Source of the DNA: Caballeronia glathei
Lineage (GTDB): Bacteria > Pseudomonadota > Gammaproteobacteria > Burkholderiales > Burkholderiaceae
Length of the DNA: 64,000 nucleotides
Direction of reading: 5' to 3'
NCBI RefSeq assembly: GCF_000698595.1
Contig: NZ_JFHC01000034.1
Span: 1 to 64,000, forward strand
The notes under the pieces were generated by a model. The model did no database searches, was not told the DNA's origin, and worked only from the letters and a program-made list of their open reading frames with translations. Of the stretch, positions 42,905 through 51,153 are shown piece by piece (the first letter of the stretch is position 1; every line of letters starts with the position of its first letter). The position numbers were made by a program, and so were the translations under genes.

Positions 42905-43604
42905 TGAAGCTGGTGCAGGAACAGTGCAGAAGCATTGAGCGGCAGGCGCGCATGCGGCCTGCCGCCCGAAATAAAAAGACCCGCGGACATCGCTGTTGCG
43001 GGTCAATCGGGTATGCCGATTCTTTGCATTCTTCTCGCCAATCCCCATTTGGCGTCGGCGTCGAGCCTTCCGGGCTCTGACGCTAATATCATATGGACGA
43101 GCCGCGATCGCGTTAGTCGGGCACCGCACGAATTTGTTCTGAGGAAATGCGCGGCTCCGCACAGCGCGCGCGCTCGATCGCGCTGGCTCACGCACGGCCG
43201 CGCGATATCAGGGAAAGCACGCGCTCTTGCAAGCTATTCGGCGAACGGCCGGTTGCGCTCCGGCTCCGGATTTACGCGGAGGCCAGCAGCCCCGTCATCC
43301 GGCTGCGTGCCTGCGCCGGGCGGCCTTCTTGCGTTCTTGCCGTTCGCCCGTACTCGCAGGCGCGCCCGCTGCCGTCTCGCTCCCGACGATAGAACGCGAG
43401 CGTGCGAATCTGCTCCTCCGACCTGCTCCTTCACGTAAACGATTGAGCCGTCGTGTTTATGCCGCCGAACACACAGCCATCTCGGTGACACCCCCGCATG
43501 AGCCATTGCGGTGCGCGTGTGCCGGGAGATCCGGCACGGGCATTGCTGCACTGCCGCATCGGCCGGCGCATCGTTGCGCCGGCGACCAGACGGATGAGGT
43601 CAGC
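42905..43604. other. 700-base gap between the two PHSWFA genes
   Basis: It contains a minus-strand terminator-like hairpin (42971-43004) and a possible 29-residue minus-strand reading frame. Otherwise no gene is supported. Plus-strand frames here run without ribosome sites and have composition unlike the neighbours. Confidence 0.4.
42971..43004 (-). terminator. Minus-strand terminator-like hairpin
   Basis: GACCCGC at 42978-42984 pairs with GCGGGTC at 42998-43004. The AAAAA at 42973-42977 gives a T tract on the minus strand. No recognised gene lies upstream on that strand, only a 29-residue frame (43003-43092) whose stop overlaps the stem. A small RNA is possible. Confidence 0.55.
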
Positions 43605-43880
43605 ATGGCCGGTCCCAACCCGCTTGTTACCGTTGTGCGTGTGCAAGACGGCACGCTCTCGGTCGAATTCCGCCCCGATACCGGGCGATTGCGGATGCTC
43701 GACGGTGCAATCGTCCTGGAAGAACTGTTTCCGCCCCATTCGTGGTTTGCCGTCGCTTCGGTCGCGGGCAACAGCCGCTGGGGCACGCGTCCGAGCGAGG
43801 CGGACCTGCGACTGCTTCTAGAGGACTTCATCCAAAGACGGTCCGGCACGTCCGATCGGGGACACACCGCGCCAAGCTGA
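43605..43880 (+). CDS. Small protein, PHSWFA family (copy 2)
   Basis: The product is 91 residues, with GAGGT before the ATG at 43605. It shares with copy 1 the blocks EFRPDTGRLRMLDG, LFPPHSWFAVASVAGNSRWG and TRPSEADL. It is shorter at the C-terminus than copy 1. The function is unknown. Conservation between copies, codon use and good ribosome sites support both as real genes. Confidence 0.7.
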   Translation: MAGPNPLVTVVRVQDGTLSVEFRPDTGRLRMLDGAIVLEELFPPHSWFAVASVAGNSRWGTRPSEADLRLLLEDFIQRRSGTSDRGHTAPS

Positions 43881-43982
43881 CGTCCGCCGCAAGGCACGAG
43901 GCACGCGATGCTCGATGCGATCACCGAAGCTCAGCGGCGTGCGGGCACATCGTCACCGGCTGCGAGCCCCGCGGCGAAAGGA

Positions 43983-44011
43983 CAAAAAAAACCCTGTTCC
44001 AAGGAACAGGG
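43983..44011 (-). terminator. Terminator after glmS
   Basis: CCCTGTTCC at 43992-44000 pairs with GGAACAGGG at 44003-44011 around AA. The A run before it (43984-43991) gives a strong T tract on the minus strand. Confidence 0.88.
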
Positions 44012-44101
44012 CTCGCTGAAATACCGACGGGCATAACGGCGCCCGCCGGCCAGGGTTCATCGTCTTCTTGCGACAGTATTCACTGCCTTATCCGTTGATC
44101 C

Positions 44102-45919
44102 TCACTCGACTGTCACCGACTTTGCGAGATTCCGCGGCTTGTCCACGTCCGTGCCACGCGCACACGCCGTGTGGTACGCGAGCAGTTGCAACGGCACCAC
44201 GTGCAGGATCGGCGACAACAGCCCGTAGTGTTCCGGCATGCGGATGACATGGATGCCGTCCTCGCTCGTGATGCGCGTATCCGCATCGGCGAAGACATAC
44301 AGTTCGCCGCCGCGCGCGCGCACTTCCTGCATGTTCGACTTCAGCTTTTCGAGCAGCGTGTCGTTCGGCGCGACGGTCACCACCGGCATCGCCTCGGTGA
44401 CGAGCGCGAGCGGCCCGTGCTTCAGCTCGCCCGCGGGGTAGGCCTCCGCGTGGATGTACGAAATCTCCTTGAGCTTCAGTGCGCCTTCCAGCGCGATCGG
44501 ATAGTGCAGGCCGCGTCCGAGGAAGAGCGCATTTTCCTTGCGCGCGAATTCCTCCGCCCACGCGATGATTTGCGGCTCCAGCGCGAGCACGCTGTTGAGC
44601 GCCGCAGGCAGGTGCCGCAACTGCGCGAGATAGGCGGTCTCCTGCTTCGCGTCCACGTAGCCGCGCAGCTTGCCGAGCGTAACCGCCAGCACGAAGAGGC
44701 CCGCCAGTTGCGTCGTGAAGGCCTTCGTCGACGCCACGCCGATCTCCGTGCCCGCGTGCGTCAGGAACGACAACTCGGTCTGCCGCACCATCGCGCTCGT
44801 CGCGACGTTGCAAACCGCGAGCGTGTGCTTGTGGCCGAGCGACTGCGCGTGCTTGAGCGCGGCGAGCGTATCGGCGGTTTCGCCCGACTGCGAGATCACG
44901 ACCACCAGCGCCTTCGGATCCGCCACCGATTCGCGATAGCGATACTCGCTCGCGATCTCGACCTGCGTCGGAATCTTCGCGACCGATTCGAGCCAGTACT
45001 TCGCGGTCAACCCCGAGTAGTAGCTCGTGCCGCACGCGAGAATCAGCAGGTTGTCGATCTCGCTGAACGCCTTGCCCGCTTCGGCCCCGAAGAGCACCGG
45101 ATCGAACTGCTCGGTTTGCGGGATCGTGTCGGTGATCGCGCGCGGCTGCTCGAAGATCTCCTTCTGCATGAAATGGCGATACGGCCCGAGTTCGACCGCG
45201 CCGCCGTATGCCGCGACCACGCGCACTTCGCGCTGGGCGGGCGCGCCTTCACGATCGACGATCTTCACGCCGTCGAGCGTGATCTCGACCACGTCGCCCT
45301 CTTCGAGGAACGCGAAGCGGTCGGTGCTGCCCGCTAGCGCGAGCGCATCGGAGGCGAGGAAGTTCTCGCCCTCGCCCACACCGACGACGAGCGGCGAACC
45401 CTGCCGCGCGCCCACCACCGTATGCGGCTGATCCTTGTGGATCACGGCGATCGCATACGCACCGTGCAGTTGCTTCACGGCGTCGCGAACCGTCTGGAAC
45501 AGGTCGCCGCGATACATGCTGTGGATCAGGTGCGCGATGACTTCGGTGTCGGTCTGCGACACGAACTCGTAGCCCTTGCCGCGCAGCATTTCACGCAGCG
45601 ACTCGTAGTTCTCGATGATGCCGTTGTGCACGAGCGCGACCGCGTCGCGTGAAAAGATGGGGTGGGCGTTGTCCGTCACCGGGGCGCCGTGCGTCGCCCA
45701 GCGCGTGTGCGCGATGCCCGTCACGCCTTCGAGGCGCGAGTCGCGCACCTGCGCGTCGAGATCCGCCACGCGCGCCACGCTGCGCGCGCGCCGCGGCTCG
45801 CCGTGGCTCAGCACGGCGACGCCGCACGAGTCGTAGCCGCGATACTCGAGGCGGCGCAGTCCTTCGACCAGCACCGGGACGATGTTACGTTGCGCAACCG
45901 CGCCGACAATTCCACACAT
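44102..45919 (-). CDS. glmS: Glutamine--fructose-6-phosphate aminotransferase (isomerizing)
   Basis: The enzyme has 605 residues and makes glucosamine-6-phosphate for cell-wall synthesis. The N-terminal glutaminase begins MCGIVGAVAQRN, with the catalytic Cys2. Two SIS domains follow (for example VVISQSGETADTLAALKHAQ). The protein ends in NLAKSVTVE, matching the active-site C-tail. It lies downstream of glmU on the same strand with a 60-base gap, too short for a riboswitch-ribozyme. Confidence 0.98.
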   Translation of the reverse strand: MCGIVGAVAQRNIVPVLVEGLRRLEYRGYDSCGVAVLSHGEPRRARSVARVADLDAQVRDSRLEGVTGIAHTRWATHGAPVTDNAHPIFSRDAVALVHNGIIENYESLREMLRGKGYEFVSQTDTEVIAHLIHSMYRGDLFQTVRDAVKQLHGAYAIAVIHKDQPHTVVGARQGSPLVVGVGEGENFLASDALALAGSTDRFAFLEEGDVVEITLDGVKIVDREGAPAQREVRVVAAYGGAVELGPYRHFMQKEIFEQPRAITDTIPQTEQFDPVLFGAEAGKAFSEIDNLLILACGTSYYSGLTAKYWLESVAKIPTQVEIASEYRYRESVADPKALVVVISQSGETADTLAALKHAQSLGHKHTLAVCNVATSAMVRQTELSFLTHAGTEIGVASTKAFTTQLAGLFVLAVTLGKLRGYVDAKQETAYLAQLRHLPAALNSVLALEPQIIAWAEEFARKENALFLGRGLHYPIALEGALKLKEISYIHAEAYPAGELKHGPLALVTEAMPVVTVAPNDTLLEKLKSNMQEVRARGGELYVFADADTRITSEDGIHVIRMPEHYGLLSPILHVVPLQLLAYHTACARGTDVDKPRNLAKSVTVE

Positions 45920-45979
45920 GGTCTTCCATCCCTCTCAAGTTTGATCGCGGGCGCGTGGCGCGCCTCGCCGAATGCGTTC

Positions 45980-47341
45980 TCAGGCTTTCTTCTTGACCGG
46001 CCGCACGTAACCGCTCTTGCTCACCTGCGTCTTCTCGTTCAGCACCAGTTCGCCTTCGCCTACGTCCTTCCATACCGTCGTGCCCGCCGCGATCGTCACG
46101 CCGCGCCCGACGCGCACCGGCGCGACGAGCTGCGAATCGGAGCCGACGAACACGTCGTCTTCGATCACGGTGCGATGCTTGTTCGCGCCGTCGTAGTTGC
46201 ACGTGATCGTGCCCGCGCCGATGTTCACGCGCGCGCCGACATCCGAGTCGCCGACATAGGAAAGGTGATTCGCCTTCGATCCCTGCCCGAACACCGCATT
46301 CTTCACTTCGACGAAGTTGCCGACATGCACGTCGTCGCCGAGGATCGCGCCCGGGCGCAGCCGTGCATACGGACCGAGCACGACATGCGCGCCCGTCGTG
46401 CCGCCCTCGATGTGCGTAAACGCGTCGACGCGCGTGCCCGCGCCGATCGCCGCGTCGCGAATCACGCAGTTCGGGCCGATCGTCACGTTGTCCGCGAGCG
46501 TCACGCGCCCTTCGAACACGCAGTTGACGTCGATCGACACATCGCGCCCGCATTGCAGCGTGCCGCGCACATCGATGCGCGCCGGATCGGCGAGCGTCAC
46601 GCCTGCCACCAGCAGGTCGTCGGCCACGTTGCGCTGGTGAATGCGCTCGAGTTCGGCGAGTTGCTGCTTGCTGTTCACGCCGAGCGTCTCCCACTCTTCG
46701 TCGGGCTGCGACGTCACGACATCGACGCCCGCTTCGAGCGCACGCTCGACGACATCGGTGAGATAGAACTCGCCCTGCGCGTTGTCGTTCTTGAGTGCTG
46801 CGAGCCACGAGGCCAGTTGCCGCGTCGGCGTGATGACGATGCCGGTGTTGATCTCCGCGATACCGCGCTCCTCGGCGCTCGCATCCTTCTGCTCGACGAT
46901 CTTGCGCACCGCGCCCTTCGCATCGCGGACGATGCGCCCGTAGCCGGTCGGGTCGTCGAGCGTCACGGTGAGCACGCCGTAGCGGCCGTTCTCCGCGGCA
47001 TCGACGAGGCGCTTCAGCGTGCTCGCCCGCGTGAGCGGCACGTCGCCGTAGAGCACGAGCGTCGGCACGGACGGATCGACGAACGGCAGCGCCTGCTGCA
47101 CGGCATGGCCCGTGCCGAGCTGCTGCTCCTGCACGGCGAACTGCACGTCGGGCGCGGCAACCGCTGCCTGCACCTTCTCGGCGCCATGTCCGATGACCAC
47201 GACGAGGCGCGTCGGTTCGAGCGAACGCGCGGTATCGATGACATGCGACAGCAGCGGCTTGCCAGCCAGCGGATGGAGCACCTTGGGCAAGGCGGAATGC
47301 ATGCGCTTGCCCATGCCTGCCGCCAGAATCACGATATTCAT
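45980..47341 (-). CDS. glmU: Bifunctional UDP-GlcNAc pyrophosphorylase / GlcN-1-P acetyltransferase
   Basis: The 453-residue protein makes UDP-GlcNAc. The N-terminal uridylyltransferase has LAAGMGKRMHSALPKVLHPL and VVIGHGAEKV. The C-terminal left-handed beta-helix holds the acetyltransferase (hexapeptide repeats, GVTLADPARIDVRG to NVTIGPNCVI, and EIKN-like VEVKNAVFGQ). The ATG at 47341 gives the family start MNIVILAAGMG. It is co-oriented with glmS. Confidence 0.98.
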   Translation of the reverse strand: MNIVILAAGMGKRMHSALPKVLHPLAGKPLLSHVIDTARSLEPTRLVVVIGHGAEKVQAAVAAPDVQFAVQEQQLGTGHAVQQALPFVDPSVPTLVLYGDVPLTRASTLKRLVDAAENGRYGVLTVTLDDPTGYGRIVRDAKGAVRKIVEQKDASAEERGIAEINTGIVITPTRQLASWLAALKNDNAQGEFYLTDVVERALEAGVDVVTSQPDEEWETLGVNSKQQLAELERIHQRNVADDLLVAGVTLADPARIDVRGTLQCGRDVSIDVNCVFEGRVTLADNVTIGPNCVIRDAAIGAGTRVDAFTHIEGGTTGAHVVLGPYARLRPGAILGDDVHVGNFVEVKNAVFGQGSKANHLSYVGDSDVGARVNIGAGTITCNYDGANKHRTVIEDDVFVGSDSQLVAPVRVGRGVTIAAGTTVWKDVGEGELVLNEKTQVSKSGYVRPVKKKA

Positions 47342-47438
47342 CGCGTCAGTTTCGTAAGTTTTGGGAGGAGTCAATATAGCATGCAGCAATCGTGCCCAAT
47401 GCGGCCGAACCCACGCTCGGCCTTACTGCGCAACGCTC

Positions 47439-48413
47439 TTACCGAACGTCGAACGGCACGATTGAAATGGTGTTTGGCGCACCTGACGGTTCGCTCGCGC
47501 ACGGTTCTTCATCAAACGCGATATCGCCCTGCGGATCCGCCTCGCCCGTCGCGCGCAGACCGGCGAACGGAAACAACTGGTGATCCATGAGATGCGAGGG
47601 CACCACGTTGCCGAGCGCGTTGAACATGTTCTCGACGCGCCCCGGAAAACGCTTGTCCCATTCGCGGATCAGCGCCTTCATCTCGGCGCGCTTCAGGTTC
47701 GGCTGGCTGCCGCAGAGGTTGCACGGAATGATCGGGAATTCGCGCAGTTCGGCGTACTTCTCCAGATCGGTTTCCTTCACGTAGGCAAGCGGCCGGATGA
47801 CGACGTTCTTGCCGTCGTCGGATTGCAGCTTGGGCGGCATGCCCTTCAGCTTGCCGCCGTAGAACATGTTGAGCAGCAGCGTCTGCAGGATGTCGTCGCG
47901 ATGATGGCCGAGCGCGATCTTCGTCGCGCCCAGTTCGCCCGCCACGCGATACAGGATGCCGCGGCGCAGCCGCGAGCACAGCGAGCAGGTGGTCTTGCCC
48001 TCGGGCACGAGGCGCTTGACGATGCTGTACGTATCCTGATTCTCGATGTGAAACGGAATATCGAGCTTCGCCAGATATTCCGGCAGCACGTGCTCAGGAA
48101 AGCCCGGCTGCTTCTGGTCGAGGTTCACGGCCACGATCTCGAAGTCGATCGGCGCGCGCTCACGCAGGCGCAGCAGCACGTCGAGCAGCGCGTAGCTGTC
48201 CTTGCCGCCCGACAGGCACACCATCACCTTGTCGCCCTGCTCGATCATGTTGTAGTCGCCGATCGCCTGCCCGACCTGGCGCGCGAGCCGCTTGAAGAGC
48301 TTGTTGTTCTCGTAGGCTTCCTTCTGCTCGCGGCGCGTGAGCGCGGCGCGCTCGGGCGCCTGCGCTTTCGCCTGCGCGTCGTGCAGCACTTCGGCTTGAG
48401 CGGGCGTGTTCAT
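47439..48413 (-). CDS. ttcA: tRNA 2-thiocytidine(32) synthetase
   Basis: The 324-residue protein contains the PP-loop SGGKDSYALLDVLL and the cluster cysteine pair CSLCSRLRRG. It thiolates cytidine 32 of some tRNAs. Further family signatures are GHHRDDILQTLLLNMFYGGK and PCNLCGSQPNLKR. Its start overlaps the folB stop by four bases (ATGA), so the two are translationally coupled. Confidence 0.96.
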   Translation of the reverse strand: MNTPAQAEVLHDAQAKAQAPERAALTRREQKEAYENNKLFKRLARQVGQAIGDYNMIEQGDKVMVCLSGGKDSYALLDVLLRLRERAPIDFEIVAVNLDQKQPGFPEHVLPEYLAKLDIPFHIENQDTYSIVKRLVPEGKTTCSLCSRLRRGILYRVAGELGATKIALGHHRDDILQTLLLNMFYGGKLKGMPPKLQSDDGKNVVIRPLAYVKETDLEKYAELREFPIIPCNLCGSQPNLKRAEMKALIREWDKRFPGRVENMFNALGNVVPSHLMDHQLFPFAGLRATGEADPQGDIAFDEEPCASEPSGAPNTISIVPFDVR

Positions 48414-48811
48414 GCGCGTTCCTCTTTGATGCGAAAGACTTCGACGCCCACCGCGTCGCAGTCGGGATAGACGTCGGGCTTCTCCGTCGACACGACCACC
48501 GCCCGCACCTGCGGATGGGCGAGGAGCGCGGCGGCGACATCGTCGCAGAGCGTCTCCTGCAGGTGGATGTGCCCGCGCTCGACGCGCTGCGCGATGGTCG
48601 AGCGCATGAAGTCGTAATCGACCACTTCACGCAGCTTGTCCTCGACAGGCGTCGAAAGCGCGAGCGGCACGAACAGTTCGACGTTGATCACGACGCGCTG
48701 CTCGCCCTTCTTCTCGAAGTCATGCACGCCGATGTTGATGCGCACTTCGTAATTGCGCAGAAAAAGCCGCCGGCAGTCGGTGAGCCGGGGATGCGAAAGT
48801 GCGGCAAGCAT
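48410..48811 (-). CDS. folB: Dihydroneopterin aldolase
   Basis: The product has 133 residues. It catalyses the aldol cleavage step of folate synthesis. Family signatures are INIGVHDFEKKGEQRVVINV and VVDYDFMRSTIAQRVERGHI. The C-terminal VVVSTEKPDVYPDCDAVGVE contains the catalytic Lys region. Upstream on the same strand is a pteridine-reductase-like SDR and downstream ttcA, forming one cluster. Confidence 0.93.
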   Translation of the reverse strand: MLAALSHPRLTDCRRLFLRNYEVRINIGVHDFEKKGEQRVVINVELFVPLALSTPVEDKLREVVDYDFMRSTIAQRVERGHIHLQETLCDDVAAALLAHPQVRAVVVSTEKPDVYPDCDAVGVEVFRIKEERA

Positions 48812-48894
48812 GGTCGGTTCCAGTAGGTTTGGCGTGTCTTTCAATCGTTGTCGGACACGCGACGGCCGGCATTGCCCGGCCGAACGCGCGCGTT

Positions 48895-49710
48895 TCAGCC
48901 CTGATTGCCGATCATGAACATCACGTCGCGCGGGCTCGGCACCAGATGCTGGCCGCCATCGACGAGAAGGGTCGTGCCCGTCACGCCGTGCGCGCTCGCC
49001 AGATAGCAGGCGGCCGCGGCAAGGTCTTCCACGCGCGACGCACGGCCGAGCGGCGTCACGCGATGCGCCGCCTCGAACGTCGCGGGCGTCTGGCCGGCCG
49101 AAATCAGCGTGAGGCCGGGGGCGAGCCCGACGACGCGCAGCTTCGGCGCGAGCGCCTGCGCCAGCGCGACGGTCGCGTTTTCCAGCGCGGCCTTCGTCAG
49201 CGTGTAGGACAGGTAGTCGGGATTCATGTTGTACAGCTTCTGGTCGAGCACGTTGATCACGACGCCGCGCTCGGTCTCGTCGTCGACGGCGGCGTCCGGC
49301 ACCGTTTCGTGCAGCGCGCGGGCGAGCGCGACCGGCGCGGCGAGGTTGACCGCCGTCATTTCCAGCAGTTTCGCGTAGCCGAAGGTCTGCGCCGTGTCCT
49401 CGTCGAAGCGCGATGCGCAGTTCACCACGCAGGCGAGGCCGCCGAGCGCCTCGATGCACGCAGGCACGAGCCGCAAGACCTGCGCTTCCACGGCGAGGTC
49501 GGCCTGCAGCGCGACGGCGCGCCGCCCGAGGGCAACGATTTCATCGACGACCTGGCGCGCCTCTTCCGCCGATTCGCCGTAATGCACGGCGACGTCCCAG
49601 CCGCGCTCCGCGAAGCCGAGCGCGAGGCCGCGGCCGATGCGCTTCGCCGCGCCGGTGACGAGCACCACGCGGCGATTGCGGGACGCGGAAACTGAAGAAG
49701 AAACGCTCAT
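48895..49710 (-). CDS. SDR-family oxidoreductase, pteridine reductase-like (FolM type)
   Basis: The product has 271 residues. The nucleotide motif TGAAKRIGRGLALGF follows the TGX3RXG variant that marks pteridine reductases (PTR1/FolM) rather than the common TGX3GXG. The catalytic YTLTK lies in YLSYTLTKAALENATVALAQ, and the end is HLVPSPRDVMF. With folB downstream it probably reduces dihydromonapterin or dihydrofolate. Only 13 bases separate its start codon from the divergent midA start. Confidence 0.85.
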   Translation of the reverse strand: MSVSSSVSASRNRRVVLVTGAAKRIGRGLALGFAERGWDVAVHYGESAEEARQVVDEIVALGRRAVALQADLAVEAQVLRLVPACIEALGGLACVVNCASRFDEDTAQTFGYAKLLEMTAVNLAAPVALARALHETVPDAAVDDETERGVVINVLDQKLYNMNPDYLSYTLTKAALENATVALAQALAPKLRVVGLAPGLTLISAGQTPATFEAAHRVTPLGRASRVEDLAAAACYLASAHGVTGTTLLVDGGQHLVPSPRDVMFMIGNQG

Positions 49711-49723
49711 TTACAATGCTGGA

Positions 49724-50929
49724 ATGAATCCGAATGCTCGACAAACCGATAGTTTACCTGCTCCCGGCCCTGACGCGCTCGCGCAGTCCGAAGCGCTCAC
49801 CGCGCTGATCCGCGCCGAAATCGCCGGAGCGGGCGGCTGGCTGCCGTTCAGCCGCTATATGGAACTTGCGCTCTACGCGCCAGGCCTTGGCTACTACAGC
49901 GGCGGCGCGACGAAATTCGGCCGCCGCGCGGAAGACGGCAGCGACTTCGTGACGGCGCCGGAACTGTCGCCGCTTTTCGCCGCGACGCTCGCGCGCCCGC
50001 TCGCGCAGGCGCTCGCCGACAGCGGCACGCGCGACCTGATGGAATTCGGCGCGGGCACGGGCAAGCTCGCGGCCGGGCTGCTCAACGCGTTCGCCGAACT
50101 GGGCGTGCCGTTCGAGCGCTACACGATCGTCGACTTGTCGGGCGAGCTGCGCGAGCGCCAGCGCGCGACGATCGAGGCAAACGCGCCGGCGCTGGCATCG
50201 AAGGTGAAATGGCTCGACGCGCTGCCGCAGGCGTTCGACGGCGTCGTGATCGGCAACGAAGTGCTCGACGCGATGCCGGTGCGGCTCGTCGTGCGCAAGC
50301 TCGGTGCGTGGCACGAGCGCGGCGTCGTGGCGCAGAACGGGCGCTTCGCCTTCGACGACAGGCTGGTTGCCGGCGACCCGCTCGTCGCCACGATCGACGC
50401 GGCCATCGACGAAGCGAACGACGAGCTCTTCATGGAATACGTGACGGAGACACACGAAGCGGCCATGGCGTTCACGAGGACCGTCTGCGCGATGCTCACG
50501 CGCGGCGCGGCCTTTTTCATCGACTACGGCTTTCCGCGCCACGAGTTCTATCACGCGCAGCGCGCGGGCGGCACGCTGATGTGCCATTACCGGCACCGCG
50601 CGCACGCCGATCCGTTCCTGTACCCCGGCCTGCAGGACATCACGGCGCACGTGGAATTCACGGGAATCGCGCAGGCCGGCGTGGAAACGGGGGCGGATCT
50701 GCTCGGCTTCACGTCGCAGGCGCGTTTCCTGATGAACGCGGGCATCACCGACGTGCTCTCGGACATCGACCCCGCCGACGTCAAGCGCTTCCTGCCGGCG
50801 GCGAACGCGGTTCAGAAGCTCTTGTCGGAGGCGGAAATGGGCGAGCTGTTCAAGGTGATCGCGTTTTCGCGCGGCATCGCCGATACGCTCGACGCGTTCG
50901 CCTCGGGCGACCGCTCGCACACGCTATAG
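49724..50929 (+). CDS. SAM-dependent methyltransferase, MidA/NDUFAF7 family (DUF185)
   Basis: The 401-residue protein has the family N-terminus (PFSRYMELALYAPGLGYYSG, FVTAPELSPLFAATLARPL). The SAM site is LMEFGAGTGKLAAGLL, followed by VVIGNEVLDAMPVRLVVRK. Eukaryotic members methylate complex I; the bacterial target is unclear. The ATG at 49724 is preceded only by a weak GGA. The upstream reading frame belongs to the opposite gene. Confidence 0.92.
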   Translation: MNPNARQTDSLPAPGPDALAQSEALTALIRAEIAGAGGWLPFSRYMELALYAPGLGYYSGGATKFGRRAEDGSDFVTAPELSPLFAATLARPLAQALADSGTRDLMEFGAGTGKLAAGLLNAFAELGVPFERYTIVDLSGELRERQRATIEANAPALASKVKWLDALPQAFDGVVIGNEVLDAMPVRLVVRKLGAWHERGVVAQNGRFAFDDRLVAGDPLVATIDAAIDEANDELFMEYVTETHEAAMAFTRTVCAMLTRGAAFFIDYGFPRHEFYHAQRAGGTLMCHYRHRAHADPFLYPGLQDITAHVEFTGIAQAGVETGADLLGFTSQARFLMNAGITDVLSDIDPADVKRFLPAANAVQKLLSEAEMGELFKVIAFSRGIADTLDAFASGDRSHTL

Positions 50930-50939
50930 GTGCGCTGTC

Positions 50940-51134
50940 ATGATCCGCTGGCTGCTGACCACCTTCGTCGCGCTGTCGATCCTGTCGGCGTGCTGGCCGT
51001 GGCTGAGAAAGCTCGGCATCGGCCGCCTGCCGGGCGATTTCACGCTGCGCCTGTTCGGGCGCGAGTATCCGTTCCCGTTCATGTCGACGCTGCTGCTCTC
51101 GATTCTGCTGTCGCTGATCGCGCGGGCGCTCTGA
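50940..51134 (+). CDS. DUF2905-family small membrane protein
   Basis: The product has 64 residues with two hydrophobic segments (WLLTTFVALSILSACWPWL and FMSTLLLSILLSLIARAL). The DUF2905 signature GRLPGDFTLRLFGREYPFPF lies between them. The function is unknown. It follows the MidA gene by 10 bases, so it is co-transcribed. Confidence 0.9.
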   Translation: MIRWLLTTFVALSILSACWPWLRKLGIGRLPGDFTLRLFGREYPFPFMSTLLLSILLSLIARAL

Positions 51135-51153
51135 ACGCCGCCCGCGCACCGGG

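Noticed and set aside
45920..45979. Possible glmS ribozyme/riboswitch upstream of glmS
   Set aside because: The gap to glmU is only 60 bases and shows no fitting structure; the glmS ribozyme is not expected in beta-proteobacteria.
44171..47590. Long plus-strand frames opposite glmS and glmU
   Set aside because: Both have the composition expected from antisense of GC-rich genes and no protein motifs.
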